NCBI GenBank assembly: GCA_045648025.1
Contig: JAZRNH010000059.1
Span: 21,362-85,361 of the forward strand
Length of the DNA stretch: 64,000 nucleotides
Source: RGIG1681 sp045648025
GTDB taxonomy: Bacteria > Bacillota > Clostridia > Christensenellales > UBA1242
Direction: 5' to 3'
Every line of letters begins with the position of its first letter. Position 1 is the first letter of the stretch. Below are positions 32,800 to 41,481 of this stretch, piece after piece. The notes beneath the pieces are model-generated. The model saw only the letters and a list, made by a program, of their open reading frames with translations, did no database searches and was not told where the DNA came from. The translations under genes were made by a program, and so were the position numbers.

Positions 32800-33530
32800 T
32801 TAGAAAAACCGCTATAATTTCAGGAGCTTTCGGAGATATTGGAAAAGCAACCGCAAGAAAATTTGCACAAAACGGCTATAATCTTGCTTTAACTTATTTA
32901 AACTCATTTGATACAGAATTTATTTCAGAACTCAAATCTTATAATATTGATGTTTTGGCTGTTAGATGTGACCAATCAAGTGAAAGTGATATTGAAAGTT
33001 TTGTAAACTCTGCAGTCAAAGAATTTGAATATATTGACACTTTTGTTGCCTGTGCAGGAAAAGCCGAAGAGGTTCAACTTTTAACCGAAAAAACAACCGA
33101 AGAAATCGACAACATTATTAATATAAATTTAAGAGGCACAATTCTTTTCGTTAAAACAGTTTTAAAACAATTTCAAAAACAAAAGTATGGAACAATTGAA
33201 GTTGTGTCATCAATTTATGGTCAAACTGGTGGCAGCTTAGAATCTGTTTATTCTGCTTGTAAAGCCGGTCTTATTGGATTTGTAAAATCAATCTCTGTTG
33301 AGTTTGCTCCAAACATCAGAATCAATGCTGTTGCACCTGGTTGCATTGATACAAAAATGACCAGCTATTTATCAGATTCAGACAGAACTGCAATTATAAG
33401 CTCTACCCCACTTGAACGACTTGGAAAACCAGAAGATGTTGCAAATACAATTTTCTTTTTAGCAAGTCAAGAAAGTTCATTTATCACTGGCGAAACAATC
33501 TCTGTTACTGGTGGTGTAGTTAGGTTTTAA
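32796..33530 (+). CDS. Short-chain dehydrogenase (FabG-like)
   Basis: A 244-aa NAD(P)H-dependent oxidoreductase. Cofactor motif SGAFGDIG (the TGxxxGxG region), VACAGKAEE (in the NNAG place), active-site Ser in VVSSIYG, and YSACK for Tyr/Lys. The C-terminus (APGCIDTKMT, ETISVTGG) is typical of 3-oxoacyl-ACP reductase relatives. It overlaps the CoaE-like gene (ATGA), so a link to acyl or CoA metabolism is reasonable. A second SDR lies at 53602. Exact substrate unknown. Confidence 0.85.
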   Translation: MIRKTAIISGAFGDIGKATARKFAQNGYNLALTYLNSFDTEFISELKSYNIDVLAVRCDQSSESDIESFVNSAVKEFEYIDTFVACAGKAEEVQLLTEKTTEEIDNIININLRGTILFVKTVLKQFQKQKYGTIEVVSSIYGQTGGSLESVYSACKAGLIGFVKSISVEFAPNIRINAVAPGCIDTKMTSYLSDSDRTAIISSTPLERLGKPEDVANTIFFLASQESSFITGETISVTGGVVRF

Positions 33531-33576
33531 AATGTATATTTTTAAACAAAAACAAAACAATTTAACATTTAATCAC

Positions 33577-33604
33577 AAAAAGATAGAAAATTCTATCTTT
33601 TTTA
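33577..33604 (+). terminator. Terminator of coaE-like/fabG-like operon
   Basis: Stem AAAAAGATAGAA / TTCTATCTTTTT around a 2-base centre. Confidence 0.8.
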
Positions 33605-33705
33605 TTTTTTTATTAAAAAATAACAAAATTTCACAAAATATATTTTACTTTAAAATTTATTATGTTATACTCAAAATATTATAACTTGTTTTAAGGAGGC
33701 AGATT

Positions 33706-34683
33706 ATGAAAGTTATTGAAGTTCAAAATTTAAGAAAAGATTTTACAGTTAAAAAACCAGCTGTCAAAACAAATGGCAAAAAATGTATTTTTAAAAAAGA
33801 CAAACAAATCAAATCGGCTGTTGATAACATTTCATTTTCTGTTGAAGAAGGTGAAGCTGTTGCATTTATTGGTCCAAATGGTGCTGGAAAATCAACCACA
33901 ATAAAAATGCTCACCGGCATACTTTATCCAACCAGTGGTGATATTAAAGTTTTAGGATTTAATCCAAGCAAAGAAAGAGTTAAACTTTCTTATGAAATCG
34001 GTTCTGTGTTCGGACAAAAAGAACAACTTTGGGTGCATCTTTCAGCCTATGAAAACTTCAAGTTTTTTGGCTCAATTTATGACATTAAAAAGAAAGACCT
34101 TGAAGAAAGAATTGCAGAACTTTCAAAGATTTTTGAAATTGAAGCCTTTATTCACCAACCAGTAAAAAGTTTAAGCTTAGGTCAAAGAATGAAATGCGAA
34201 ATGGTTGCAAGTCTTCTTCATAATCCAAAAATGCTTTTCTTTGATGAGCCAACAATTGGCTTAGACCCTATTGCAAAAGAAACACTTAGAAAACTTATCA
34301 AAAAAATCAACAAAGAACTCAAAACAACCATCTTCTTCACATCTCACGATGTTGGTGATATTGAAGAAGTTTGCAAAAGAGTTATTATCATCAACAACGG
34401 AAAAATTGTTTTAGACGATTCAATGAAAAACTTAAAGTATCATTATTTAAACAAAAAGATTGTTGATGTAAACCTCAAAAACGATGTCAAAATCAAAGAA
34501 AAAGATGGCATCACTGTTTTAAAAGCAAAAGATACACTTTATAAAATTGAAGTCGATATGAACAAGTCAACCATTGAAGAACTTTTAAGTTTGTTCAAGG
34601 CTGACGATATTCAAGATATAACAATATCTAGCACCCCACTTGAAGACATCATAAAAGATATCTACAGAGGTGAAAATGAATAA
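33706..34683 (+). CDS. ABC transporter ATP-binding protein
   Basis: A 325-aa ATPase of the ABC-2 exporter class. Walker A GPNGAGKST (near 61-69), Q-loop region, signature LSLGQRMKCEM, Walker B LFFDEPTIGLDP and H-loop FTSHDVGDIEE are intact. The N-terminal 35 residues hold a Lys-rich insertion between the first strands, and about 80 residues after the H-loop form a C-terminal domain often seen with DUF990-type permeases. The next gene overlaps it by 8 bases. Extended -10 promoter (TGTTATACT, 33663-33671) and AAGGAGG upstream. Confidence 0.9.
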   Translation: MKVIEVQNLRKDFTVKKPAVKTNGKKCIFKKDKQIKSAVDNISFSVEEGEAVAFIGPNGAGKSTTIKMLTGILYPTSGDIKVLGFNPSKERVKLSYEIGSVFGQKEQLWVHLSAYENFKFFGSIYDIKKKDLEERIAELSKIFEIEAFIHQPVKSLSLGQRMKCEMVASLLHNPKMLFFDEPTIGLDPIAKETLRKLIKKINKELKTTIFFTSHDVGDIEEVCKRVIIINNGKIVLDDSMKNLKYHYLNKKIVDVNLKNDVKIKEKDGITVLKAKDTLYKIEVDMNKSTIEELLSLFKADDIQDITISSTPLEDIIKDIYRGENE

Positions 34684-35473
34684 GTATTTTTCAATTTTTA
34701 AAACCAGTTTCAAACAAGAAAGCAAAACTCTTGGAAACTCTATCACTTCAGTTATATCTTTTGCTGTTATCATCTACATTTTCAAAGAACTTTGGAAATT
34801 CATTTATGGTGGAAGCGGTGGCGGAACTTTAATTAATGGCTACTCACTTAAAATGATGCTTTGGTATATGATTATGGCAGAAATACTTATGTATGCCTTA
34901 AACGGAAGAGCCACAACAAGAGCCTTTTCTGCGGATATCAAGTCTGGCAAAATTGCATACCAATTAAACAAACCTTACAATTATTATTCTTATCAAATTG
35001 CTTCACAAAGTGGACTTTGTGTTTATAAATTGTGCTTTTTGATTCCAACTGCAATTTTGATGGGACTCATTTTAGTTGGACCTATTGAAAATTTTCAAAT
35101 TAGTTTTGTTTTGCCAATTTTGTTATCATTAATTCTTGCAACACTTCTTCTTTGTGTTGTTTATGGAATCGTTGGACTTCTTGCCTTTTGGATTGAAGAA
35201 TCAACACCATTTACTTGGATAATTCAAAAATTTATTATGCTTTTTGGCTTATTCTTTCCACCAGAATTCTTCCCTAACTGGTTGCAACCATTTATCAATT
35301 ATAGTCCAATCTATTCAATGATGAGTGGACCATGCAAACTTCTTGCAAACTTTTCGTGGGAATTATTTACAAAAGTCGCAATCTCTCAGGTATTTTACCT
35401 AACCATATTCTTAGTGATTGGTATGATTGTTTATAAACTTGGAACAAAGAAGGTGAATATGAATGGCGGTTAA
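34676..35473 (+). CDS. ABC-2 type permease (first subunit)
   Basis: A 265-aa membrane protein with six predicted spans, of the ABC-2/DUF990 permease type. It contains the early FKTSFKQESK amphipathic segment, a conserved RATTRAFSADIKSGKI loop and a FFPPEFFPNWLQ segment common in these permeases. Start at ATG 34676 with AGAGGTG upstream, overlapping the ATPase gene by 8 bases. It overlaps the second permease by 11 bases. The substrate is unknown; homologous systems export peptides, lipids or drugs. Confidence 0.85.
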   Translation: MNKYFSIFKTSFKQESKTLGNSITSVISFAVIIYIFKELWKFIYGGSGGGTLINGYSLKMMLWYMIMAEILMYALNGRATTRAFSADIKSGKIAYQLNKPYNYYSYQIASQSGLCVYKLCFLIPTAILMGLILVGPIENFQISFVLPILLSLILATLLLCVVYGIVGLLAFWIEESTPFTWIIQKFIMLFGLFFPPEFFPNWLQPFINYSPIYSMMSGPCKLLANFSWELFTKVAISQVFYLTIFLVIGMIVYKLGTKKVNMNGG

Positions 35474-36254
35474 AAATAATTTAAAATTAATTTTTAGTTA
35501 CTTCAAACTAAACCTTAAAAAAGAATATAAATATAAAGCATCTTTCTATATGCAACTTTTAATGATGGTTTTAAATGACTTATTCTTCATTATCCAGTGG
35601 ACAATAATCTTTAAACTTGTCACCGATATTGGCGGATATGGTTTTGATGAAACATTGTTATTATTTGGAATTGCTGCTGGTGCATTTGGAGTTTCTCACA
35701 TATTCTTTTATGGCACATGGAGAATAAAAGATATCGTTTATGACGGAAAACTTGATGTGTTTTTAACACAACCAAAATCTGTATTAATCAACACTTGCTG
35801 TTCTTCAACCGATGTTTCAGGAATTGGTGACATAATTTATGCTTTTGTTGTTCTTGCAATCATTGGTGCACCATGGTATTGGTATTTAATTATGATTCCT
35901 GTAATTATTTTGGCTGGAATCTTATATGCTGCAGTTTATGCTGTTTTTGTTAGCATTTGCTTTTATATCAAAAAAGGTGATGCTGTTGCAAAATCTGTTG
36001 AGGGAACAATCAACAAAGCTGCAAACTACCCACCTGCTATTTACAACTTAACAGTAAAAGCTTTATTCTTTACAATTATTCCAACATTTTTCTATACATT
36101 TGTTCCTGCTCAATATTTCTTTTTAACACCAAACATTTGGTGGATGATAGGTCTTGTTGCAGTTGTTGCAATTTGGGTTGCCCTTGCATTTTTCTGTTTT
36201 AACAAAGGTCTCAAAAAATACAATTCAGGAAACTTGATGAGCGGCAGACTTTAA
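35463..36254 (+). CDS. ABC-2 type permease (second subunit)
   Basis: A 263-aa membrane protein with six predicted spans, similar in plan to the first permease (a KLDVFLTQPKSVLINT loop after the second span pairs with GKIAYQLNKP in the first). The two permeases and one ATPase make a complete heteromeric exporter. Overlaps the previous gene by 11 bases. A GNAT acetyltransferase gene follows 9 bases later and may be part of the same transcript. Confidence 0.85.
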   Translation: MAVKNNLKLIFSYFKLNLKKEYKYKASFYMQLLMMVLNDLFFIIQWTIIFKLVTDIGGYGFDETLLLFGIAAGAFGVSHIFFYGTWRIKDIVYDGKLDVFLTQPKSVLINTCCSSTDVSGIGDIIYAFVVLAIIGAPWYWYLIMIPVIILAGILYAAVYAVFVSICFYIKKGDAVAKSVEGTINKAANYPPAIYNLTVKALFFTIIPTFFYTFVPAQYFFLTPNIWWMIGLVAVVAIWVALAFFCFNKGLKKYNSGNLMSGRL

Positions 36255-36263
36255 GGAGGTTTT

Positions 36264-36773
36264 ATGGATATCACAATCAGACACACAACAGTTAGTGACG
36301 AACCAGAAACATTAAAAATAAGATGGCTTGGTTGGCTTTCTGCCTATCCTCACATTTTTGGTGTAGAAAATATCAATAAACACTTTGAAAACAAAGATAA
36401 CGACCCTGCTTATCATGAAGAATGTATAAACAGAATCAAAACAAATCCAAACAACTATGTTGCCGAAGCTGACGGCAAAGTTGTTGCAACAATGATTGTT
36501 AAAGAAGTTGAAAAAGAAGATGACTTTGTTGAAGTTATGTGTCTTTATGTGCATCCAGATTATCATAGACTTGGAATAGGCGGAAAACTCTACTCTCTTG
36601 CAAAAGACATTGCAAAAGAACATGGTATTCACAAAATTCATATTGAAGCACTCAAAGACAACCATATTGGCTGCAGTTTTTACAAGAAAAACGGTGGCAA
36701 AATTATTAGCGAAAGAATTAGAGAATGTTGCGGAATTTCTGCAACAAATGTTATGTTTGAATTTAAAATTTAA
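36264..36773 (+). CDS. GNAT-family N-acetyltransferase
   Basis: A 169-aa acetyl-CoA-dependent acetyltransferase. Motif A reads LYVHPDYHRLGIGGKL with the Q/RxxGxG/A acetyl-CoA loop, and motif B follows (GCSFYKKNGG). Good AAGGAGG site. It is last in the ABC exporter operon, 9 bases after the permease gene, so acetylation of a drug, amino sugar or exported compound is conceivable. A terminator at 36772-36798 ends the operon. Substrate unknown. Confidence 0.85.
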   Translation: MDITIRHTTVSDEPETLKIRWLGWLSAYPHIFGVENINKHFENKDNDPAYHEECINRIKTNPNNYVAEADGKVVATMIVKEVEKEDDFVEVMCLYVHPDYHRLGIGGKLYSLAKDIAKEHGIHKIHIEALKDNHIGCSFYKKNGGKIISERIRECCGISATNVMFEFKI

Positions 36774-36798
36774 AGACACTATCATTGTGTCTTTTTTT
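36772..36798 (+). terminator. Terminator of the ABC exporter operon
   Basis: Stem AAAGACAC / GTGTCTTT, 7-base loop, then T-run; the stop codon touches the stem. Confidence 0.8.
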
Positions 36799-36833
36799 CA
36801 GCAAATTTTAACATTTATAAAAAATTTAAGGTA

Positions 36834-36861
36834 TTGACAATTAATAATGGATAATTATAAT
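36834..36861 (+). promoter_or_regulatory. Consensus promoter
   Basis: TTGACA (36834-36839), 16-base spacer, TATAAT (36856-36861) for the 36885 gene. Confidence 0.75.
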
Positions 36862-36884
36862 AAAAAATAATAAAGGGAGGATTT

Positions 36885-37421
36885 ATGATGGATAGTAAAA
36901 TAGTTAATATCTATAATATAGCCGCATATAAAAGCCCATACTCTGATATTGGTGCGAATTATACAGGAGTTATGTTTGAATATGAAAATAAATTAGTTAG
37001 AGGTTATTTATTAGATAAAAACTTCAACCCATCTGATGTTTTTGTTGGTGCATTAGACAAAAACAAAGGTATGATTGCTGTTGATTTTGATTATCAAAAT
37101 CCAGTTTCTGAGCAAATTATGATTGAAGCATCAATTAGCCCAATAGAAAAATTGACATTAAATGGCAATTATTCTTATTTTGATGCAGACGAAAATGTTT
37201 ACCCTATTGGAATAATAAAAATGACATTAACTCCTAAAAAATCGTTAGATTCAATTATTGAAATGGAATCTATGATTTTTGATGGAATATTAGGAGTTAT
37301 AGAATCATCAAATCCTCTAAACTACCAATATTTTAATTTATATGGAGAAAACATTGACTCTTTCGTTGAAGACATAAACAATGCTTATCCTGATTCAAAT
37401 GGCTCTCAACCTATAAAATAA
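36885..37421 (+). CDS. Hypothetical 178-aa protein
   Basis: A soluble, acidic, strand-rich protein of unknown function with no signal peptide. It starts MMDSKIVNIYNIAAYKSPYS behind a strong GGGAGG site and a consensus promoter, so it is likely well expressed. It has regular alternating hydrophobic strands (YTGVMFEYENKLVRGYLL) suggesting a beta barrel or sandwich. No family recognised. Convergent to the MscS gene with a shared terminator. Confidence 0.7.
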   Translation: MMDSKIVNIYNIAAYKSPYSDIGANYTGVMFEYENKLVRGYLLDKNFNPSDVFVGALDKNKGMIAVDFDYQNPVSEQIMIEASISPIEKLTLNGNYSYFDADENVYPIGIIKMTLTPKKSLDSIIEMESMIFDGILGVIESSNPLNYQYFNLYGENIDSFVEDINNAYPDSNGSQPIK

Positions 37422-37426
37422 ACAAC

Positions 37427-37454
37427 AAAAAAACACCATTTCTGGTGTTTTTTT
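37427..37454. terminator. Bidirectional terminator
   Basis: Stem AAACACCA / TGGTGTTT, loop TTTC, between convergent genes. Confidence 0.85.
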
Positions 37455-37465
37455 ATTTTATGAAA

Positions 37466-38440
37466 TTATTTCTTTTCTTCTGTTTTCTTTGCCTTTTTAG
37501 CTTTCTTTTTGTTTTTGAAAAGTTTTGTTAAATCAGCTGTTTCTAAATCAAAATGCTCTTCAACCATTCTTTCCTTTTCAACTCTTTGTTGAAGTGGTTC
37601 TTTGTTAAAAGGCATAACAACTTTGTCTGTTCTTGTTCTAACTTCAAGTTGATTGTATGGAATAGAAATGTCATTTTTCTTAAATTCATTATACACGGTT
37701 TCAACCACATAATAATAAACATCCCAATAATCTTCTTTGTCAACCCAACAGTTTGCAAAGAAATCAATGCTACTAGCACCAAGAGTTTTGAGTCTGCAGA
37801 ATGGTGTGTTCTTGTCATTGTCAATAATCTTTCCATTGCTCTTCATAACATCAATAACAATCTTTTTAACAAGCTCAACATCAGTTTCATAAGCCACTGA
37901 GAATGTGAAGTCAATTCTTCTGGTTTTGTTTGCACCAGCATTTTCAACTTCGCCATTAACAATTGCACTATTAGGAATAGTTACTCTTTTGTTATCAGAA
38001 GTGTTGATTGTTGTAAAGAAAAAGTTAATATCAACAACACCACCACTAACTCCGTTAACAGAAATCCAATCGCCCTTTTTGAACATTTTTGTTGCAACAA
38101 TAATCACACCGTTTGCAAGGTTTGCAATGTTGTTTTGAAGAGCCATACCAACAGCAAGAATAAGTGCACTAAGTGCTGTGATGATTCCGGTAACTTCAAT
38201 TCCGATTGTGCTTAAAAGTGCAAGAACCAAAATCAAGTAAAGTGCAACTTTAACTGCACCCATAATAAATTGTTGTGCAATCTTTTCCATTTTTGCCTTA
38301 TTTAAAAGTTTGTTGGTAACATTAATAACAAGCTTAATGGCAACAATTCCAATAAATAAAATTGCAAAAAATTTCACAATGTTCCAGATATTGTTTTCAA
38401 AAAAGTTAACAATACTGTCCCAAATTTCGTTCCATTTCAT
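37466..38440 (-). CDS. MscS-family mechanosensitive channel
   Basis: A 324-aa membrane protein with three N-terminal spans and a cytoplasmic beta/alpha vestibule. The pore helix ALILAVGMALQNNIANLANGV carries the Gly/Ala pattern of MscS TM3; the beta domain shows FKKGDWISVNGVSGGVVDINFF and TIPNSAIVNGEVEN, all MscS hallmarks. A Lys-rich cytoplasmic tail ends the protein. Start at ATG 38440 (AAGGAG upstream). It releases solutes on hypo-osmotic shock in homologues. Monocistronic. Confidence 0.92.
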   Translation of the reverse strand: MKWNEIWDSIVNFFENNIWNIVKFFAILFIGIVAIKLVINVTNKLLNKAKMEKIAQQFIMGAVKVALYLILVLALLSTIGIEVTGIITALSALILAVGMALQNNIANLANGVIIVATKMFKKGDWISVNGVSGGVVDINFFFTTINTSDNKRVTIPNSAIVNGEVENAGANKTRRIDFTFSVAYETDVELVKKIVIDVMKSNGKIIDNDKNTPFCRLKTLGASSIDFFANCWVDKEDYWDVYYYVVETVYNEFKKNDISIPYNQLEVRTRTDKVVMPFNKEPLQQRVEKERMVEEHFDLETADLTKLFKNKKKAKKAKKTEEKK

Positions 38441-38524
38441 AAAATTATTTCTCCTTTGTTTTATTTCTAAATTCATTATAACAATAAGGTAATAATTTTT
38501 AAAGTATTTTAGAAAATTTTTAAT

Positions 38525-38555
38525 AAAAAAATGATAGAAACATTTCTATCATTTT
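38525..38555 (-). terminator. Terminator of grpB-like gene
   Basis: Stem AAAATGATAGAAA / TTTCTATCATTTT, 2-base centre, overlapping the stop codon at 38549. Confidence 0.8.
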
Positions 38556-39085
38556 GCCATTTGTTGTTCTTCTCTTGCATAATCTAAGATTTTTTCAATA
38601 AAATCATTTTTTGCAGCGGTATAAAGTTTTCTTTCATCTTTAAACCTTTCAAACATATCTTTCTTCAAATCTTCATATTCTTTGATATATTCAGGATGTT
38701 TAATGAGATAATCTCTAAACAAAATATGATTATTCCAAAACATACTATTCAAAACTTCAATATGAATATAGTGTGTTCTGTTATCAGGAGTCCCCTTTCT
38801 TGCCAAAATTTCACCAAGTTCATTAATTGAATCTTTAACATCATATCCTGCGGAAGAAAGAACCGATATTAATTTTTTAAGCACACTAGCTGATTTAACC
38901 GCAACAGCAATGTCCAAAATAGGTTTTGCCATAAGCCCAGGAATTGAGGTGCTGCCAACATGTTGAATATCAATTGCGGCTTTGCCTAAAAGTTTTTTCA
39001 ATTTCTTCTTTTCTGATTCAAATTCAACCGCCCAACTATCATCATGAGGCACAAGTTCAACCCTATCTTTATTTAAACCAAGCAT
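38549..39085 (-). CDS. GrpB family protein (UPF0157)
   Basis: A 178-aa nucleotidyltransferase-fold protein. The family block IQHVGSTSIPGLMAKPILDIAV (41-62) is intact, and the N-terminal VELVPHDDSWAVEFE matches the usual opening. Function of GrpB proteins is not established; they resemble minimal nucleotidyltransferases and some are fused to CoaE. Ribosome site AGGAGG. Divergent from a NUDIX gene. Confidence 0.88.
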   Translation of the reverse strand: MLGLNKDRVELVPHDDSWAVEFESEKKKLKKLLGKAAIDIQHVGSTSIPGLMAKPILDIAVAVKSASVLKKLISVLSSAGYDVKDSINELGEILARKGTPDNRTHYIHIEVLNSMFWNNHILFRDYLIKHPEYIKEYEDLKKDMFERFKDERKLYTAAKNDFIEKILDYAREEQQMAK

Positions 39086-39160
39086 ACTGTCTTCCTCCTA
39101 CACAAAATCATTATTGCACTAATTAGCCAAACTGTCAATTAAATAAAAGTTGAAAAACTT

Positions 39161-39188
39161 TTGACAATACAAAACAATCTGCTAAAAT
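39161..39188 (+). promoter_or_regulatory. Promoter of NUDIX gene
   Basis: TTGACA (39161-39166), 16-base spacer, TAAAAT (39183-39188). Confidence 0.7.
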
Positions 39189-39205
39189 AAATACAGGAGA
39201 TTATT

Positions 39206-39613
39206 ATGGAAACAAAAAAAGCTGGTTGTGTTGTTGTAAACCTTGAAACCAAACAAATAGCACTTATTTTTAGAGATTATTATAATGATTACACATTTCC
39301 AAAAGGACATCTTGAAGAAGGTGAAACTCTTGAAGAATGTGCCGTTCGCGAAACTGCTGAAGAAACTAAAAGAGATTGCAAAATTATTGATTCAATAAAG
39401 CCGTATATAGACAAATACACCACTCCAAGAGGAGAAAATTGTGTATGCTATATGTATGTTGCAATTGATTGTGGAAAGAGCGATAATGATTCAACCGACA
39501 CCCACGACCTTGTTTGGGTAAACTTTGATGAGGTTGAAAACAAACTTTCTTACGACAGTTTAAAAAAGAACTGGCAATTTTTTAAAGAAGATATCAAAAA
39601 TTTATTAAAATAA
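39206..39613 (+). CDS. NUDIX hydrolase
   Basis: A 135-aa nucleoside-diphosphate-X hydrolase. The Nudix box is complete: GHLEEGETLEECAVRETAEET (37-57), with the RE..EE metal-binding residues. The start TKKAGCVVVN is typical of diadenosine-polyphosphate or mutT-like members. Acts on nucleotide derivatives in the cytosol; exact substrate unknown. Ribosome site AGGAG, own promoter, terminator after the stop. Confidence 0.92.
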   Translation: METKKAGCVVVNLETKQIALIFRDYYNDYTFPKGHLEEGETLEECAVRETAEETKRDCKIIDSIKPYIDKYTTPRGENCVCYMYVAIDCGKSDNDSTDTHDLVWVNFDEVENKLSYDSLKKNWQFFKEDIKNLLK

Positions 39614-39642
39614 AAAGCAGATGGAATTCATCTGCTTTTTTT
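39612..39642. terminator. Bidirectional terminator
   Basis: Stem AAAAAGCAGATG / CATCTGCTTTTT, loop GAATT, between convergent genes. Confidence 0.88.
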
Positions 39643-39645
39643 TGT

Positions 39646-40329
39646 TTAATTTTTTTGTTTTTTGATAAGCGGTGCTCCACAATAATCACATTTTGAATTA
39701 TTTATATTATTGTCAAGTCCACAATATTTGCAACTAATTTTTGGTTCAAATCTAGTTTCATCAACCGAAATAACTCCAGCAACAAACTCTTGTTTTGCTT
39801 TTACAATTGTTTTAAACTTTGTTTTTGCAAAGTTTGAAATAAGCCCAATCAATATAAATAGAACACCAAAGAAACATGGGAAAACTGTCAAAATAATCTT
39901 TCCGGCATTGCTTTTAAAATTTTCAAATTCACTAAATAAATCATCTTCATAAACAAAAATTAAATTTTTGCCAGAAACTGATTCAACTTTAATTTCACCA
40001 TATTTGTCTGAATAGTCTTTTTTATAATCAATAATTCTGTATATATATTCATCTTCAATTGCAATAATAAATTCAAGTTTATAAGTTTTTGTTTCACCAA
40101 AAGAAGAAACTTTCAAAATAATTTCATCATCAACATTAAGTCTTCTGTCTGATTCAATTTCAAGGTTATATGCCCCATCATTAACTGTTGAAACATAATC
40201 AATTGAATATTCACCATCTGGCGATTTAAACATAAGTTGTGGCAAGACTATTCCCACCAAAATCAATATAATGCCAACAAACACCAAAAACAAAGATGAT
40301 TTACTAACTTTTTTGTCTTCATTTTCCAT
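39646..40329 (-). CDS. Membrane protein with C-terminal zinc ribbon
   Basis: A 227-aa protein with two membrane spans (about 13-35 and 145-167), an extracytoplasmic beta-rich domain between them, and a cytoplasmic zinc ribbon at the C-terminus (ISCKYCGL ... SKCDYCGAP, two CxxC pairs). Start at ATG 40329 (GGGGAA upstream); the upstream in-frame ATG overlaps the stop of the lipoprotein gene before it. It is in an operon with that lipoprotein, so the two likely act together at the cell surface. Function unknown. Confidence 0.75.
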   Translation of the reverse strand: MENEDKKVSKSSLFLVFVGIILILVGIVLPQLMFKSPDGEYSIDYVSTVNDGAYNLEIESDRRLNVDDEIILKVSSFGETKTYKLEFIIAIEDEYIYRIIDYKKDYSDKYGEIKVESVSGKNLIFVYEDDLFSEFENFKSNAGKIILTVFPCFFGVLFILIGLISNFAKTKFKTIVKAKQEFVAGVISVDETRFEPKISCKYCGLDNNINNSKCDYCGAPLIKKQKN

Positions 40330-40340
40330 AAAATTCCCCA

Positions 40341-41330
40341 TTAAACATTGCTAACAATTTTCCAGTTAAATGTAATTTCTGTTCTGTCTTCGTTATATTC
40401 AAAATCAACAGATTCTGTCCATTCAATCTCATAAATTTGATAATTTTTTGCAGCAGCTTCTTTAAGCTTAATTACAACTGTATATTCACCAACGGCTGTT
40501 GCTGAAATATCACCTGAAACAACTTCAAAAAAGTCTTCAAATTTTGATTCATTGTTATAATCGACAAAAACAAGAGTTTTTTCTGTGCCATCATAAACAA
40601 ATTCAAGTTCAGCAGGGCTAGACATAATAATTGGAGCTCTTGTGATTTCCCATTCAAAAACAAGTTCTTCTTTGTTTGTTTCATCAAACTCTTCCCAAAC
40701 ATAGTTGTCATTTGGAACAATTCTAACTTGATAAACACCAGCTTCATCTGCTGAGGTCACAGAACCTTCAACAATTTTCATTGTGTTTTCATCAAAACTT
40801 TCAAATGAAATTTCAAATGGTGTTGATAAGTTTTTGATATATGGGTGAATATTGTTATCTTTCACATAAACTGGTTTTTGAATCTTTTTTTCAGAAACTT
40901 CAACATTAATTTCTGCTTCAAGTTCATCAACTTCAACCAAAAGTTTATAATTTCCAGCAGCAAGACCAGAATTAATTGATGTTAAATCAACTTCAAAAGC
41001 AGAAACAATTGATGTTGTATTGTCGCTATAATTTGCAATAACTTCAATATCTGATTTTTCAAGTTCAACTTCTGTGCCATACTCAAACTTAATTGTGTTT
41101 GATTCTTCATCATAAACAAACTCAGTATGCTCACCAACAATTGTTGCAGTAATTCCTGTCATTGTTGCAGGTGTTTCTGCTGGTGGTGCAGCAGGAGTAA
41201 CCGGTGCTGTTGGAGTTGCAGGTGTTTCTGGTGGTGGATCAGTTTTATCTTTTCCACAACCCACAAGCATTGCAGCTGTTGGAATAACAATTAACATAAA
41301 AACCAAAATTTTTTTCAAAATATTTTTCAT
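40341..41330 (-). CDS. Lipoprotein with Ig-like beta domains
   Basis: A 329-aa exported lipoprotein: signal MKNILKKILVFMLIVIPTAA, lipobox LVGC, then a Pro/Ala/Thr linker (about 32-55) and two or three strand-rich modules of bacterial Ig/MBG type (phrases such as AGVYQVRIVPNDNY and VGEYTVVIKLKEA, in which a G.Y.V pattern marks each module end). Such proteins bind partners or carbohydrates at the surface. First gene of a two-gene operon with the zinc-ribbon membrane protein. Confidence 0.8.
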   Translation of the reverse strand: MKNILKKILVFMLIVIPTAAMLVGCGKDKTDPPPETPATPTAPVTPAAPPAETPATMTGITATIVGEHTEFVYDEESNTIKFEYGTEVELEKSDIEVIANYSDNTTSIVSAFEVDLTSINSGLAAGNYKLLVEVDELEAEINVEVSEKKIQKPVYVKDNNIHPYIKNLSTPFEISFESFDENTMKIVEGSVTSADEAGVYQVRIVPNDNYVWEEFDETNKEELVFEWEITRAPIIMSSPAELEFVYDGTEKTLVFVDYNNESKFEDFFEVVSGDISATAVGEYTVVIKLKEAAAKNYQIYEIEWTESVDFEYNEDRTEITFNWKIVSNV

Positions 41331-41443
41331 AATCTCAATATCCTTTATAACGATATTTTTTCACAATTTAATCTTATCACATATATCCCTTTTAAACAAA
41401 ATGTTTAATATCATTTATTTTGATTTTTCACAAATTAAACAAT

Positions 41444-41476
41444 AAAAAAGACTAAGAAAGTTTTTCTTAGTCTTTT
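41444..41476 (-). terminator. Terminator of MacB/FtsX-like gene
   Basis: Stem AAAGACTAAGAAA / TTCTTAGTCTTT with a short T-rich loop, 6 bases beyond the stop at 41482. Confidence 0.8.
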
Positions 41477-41481
41477 GTTTA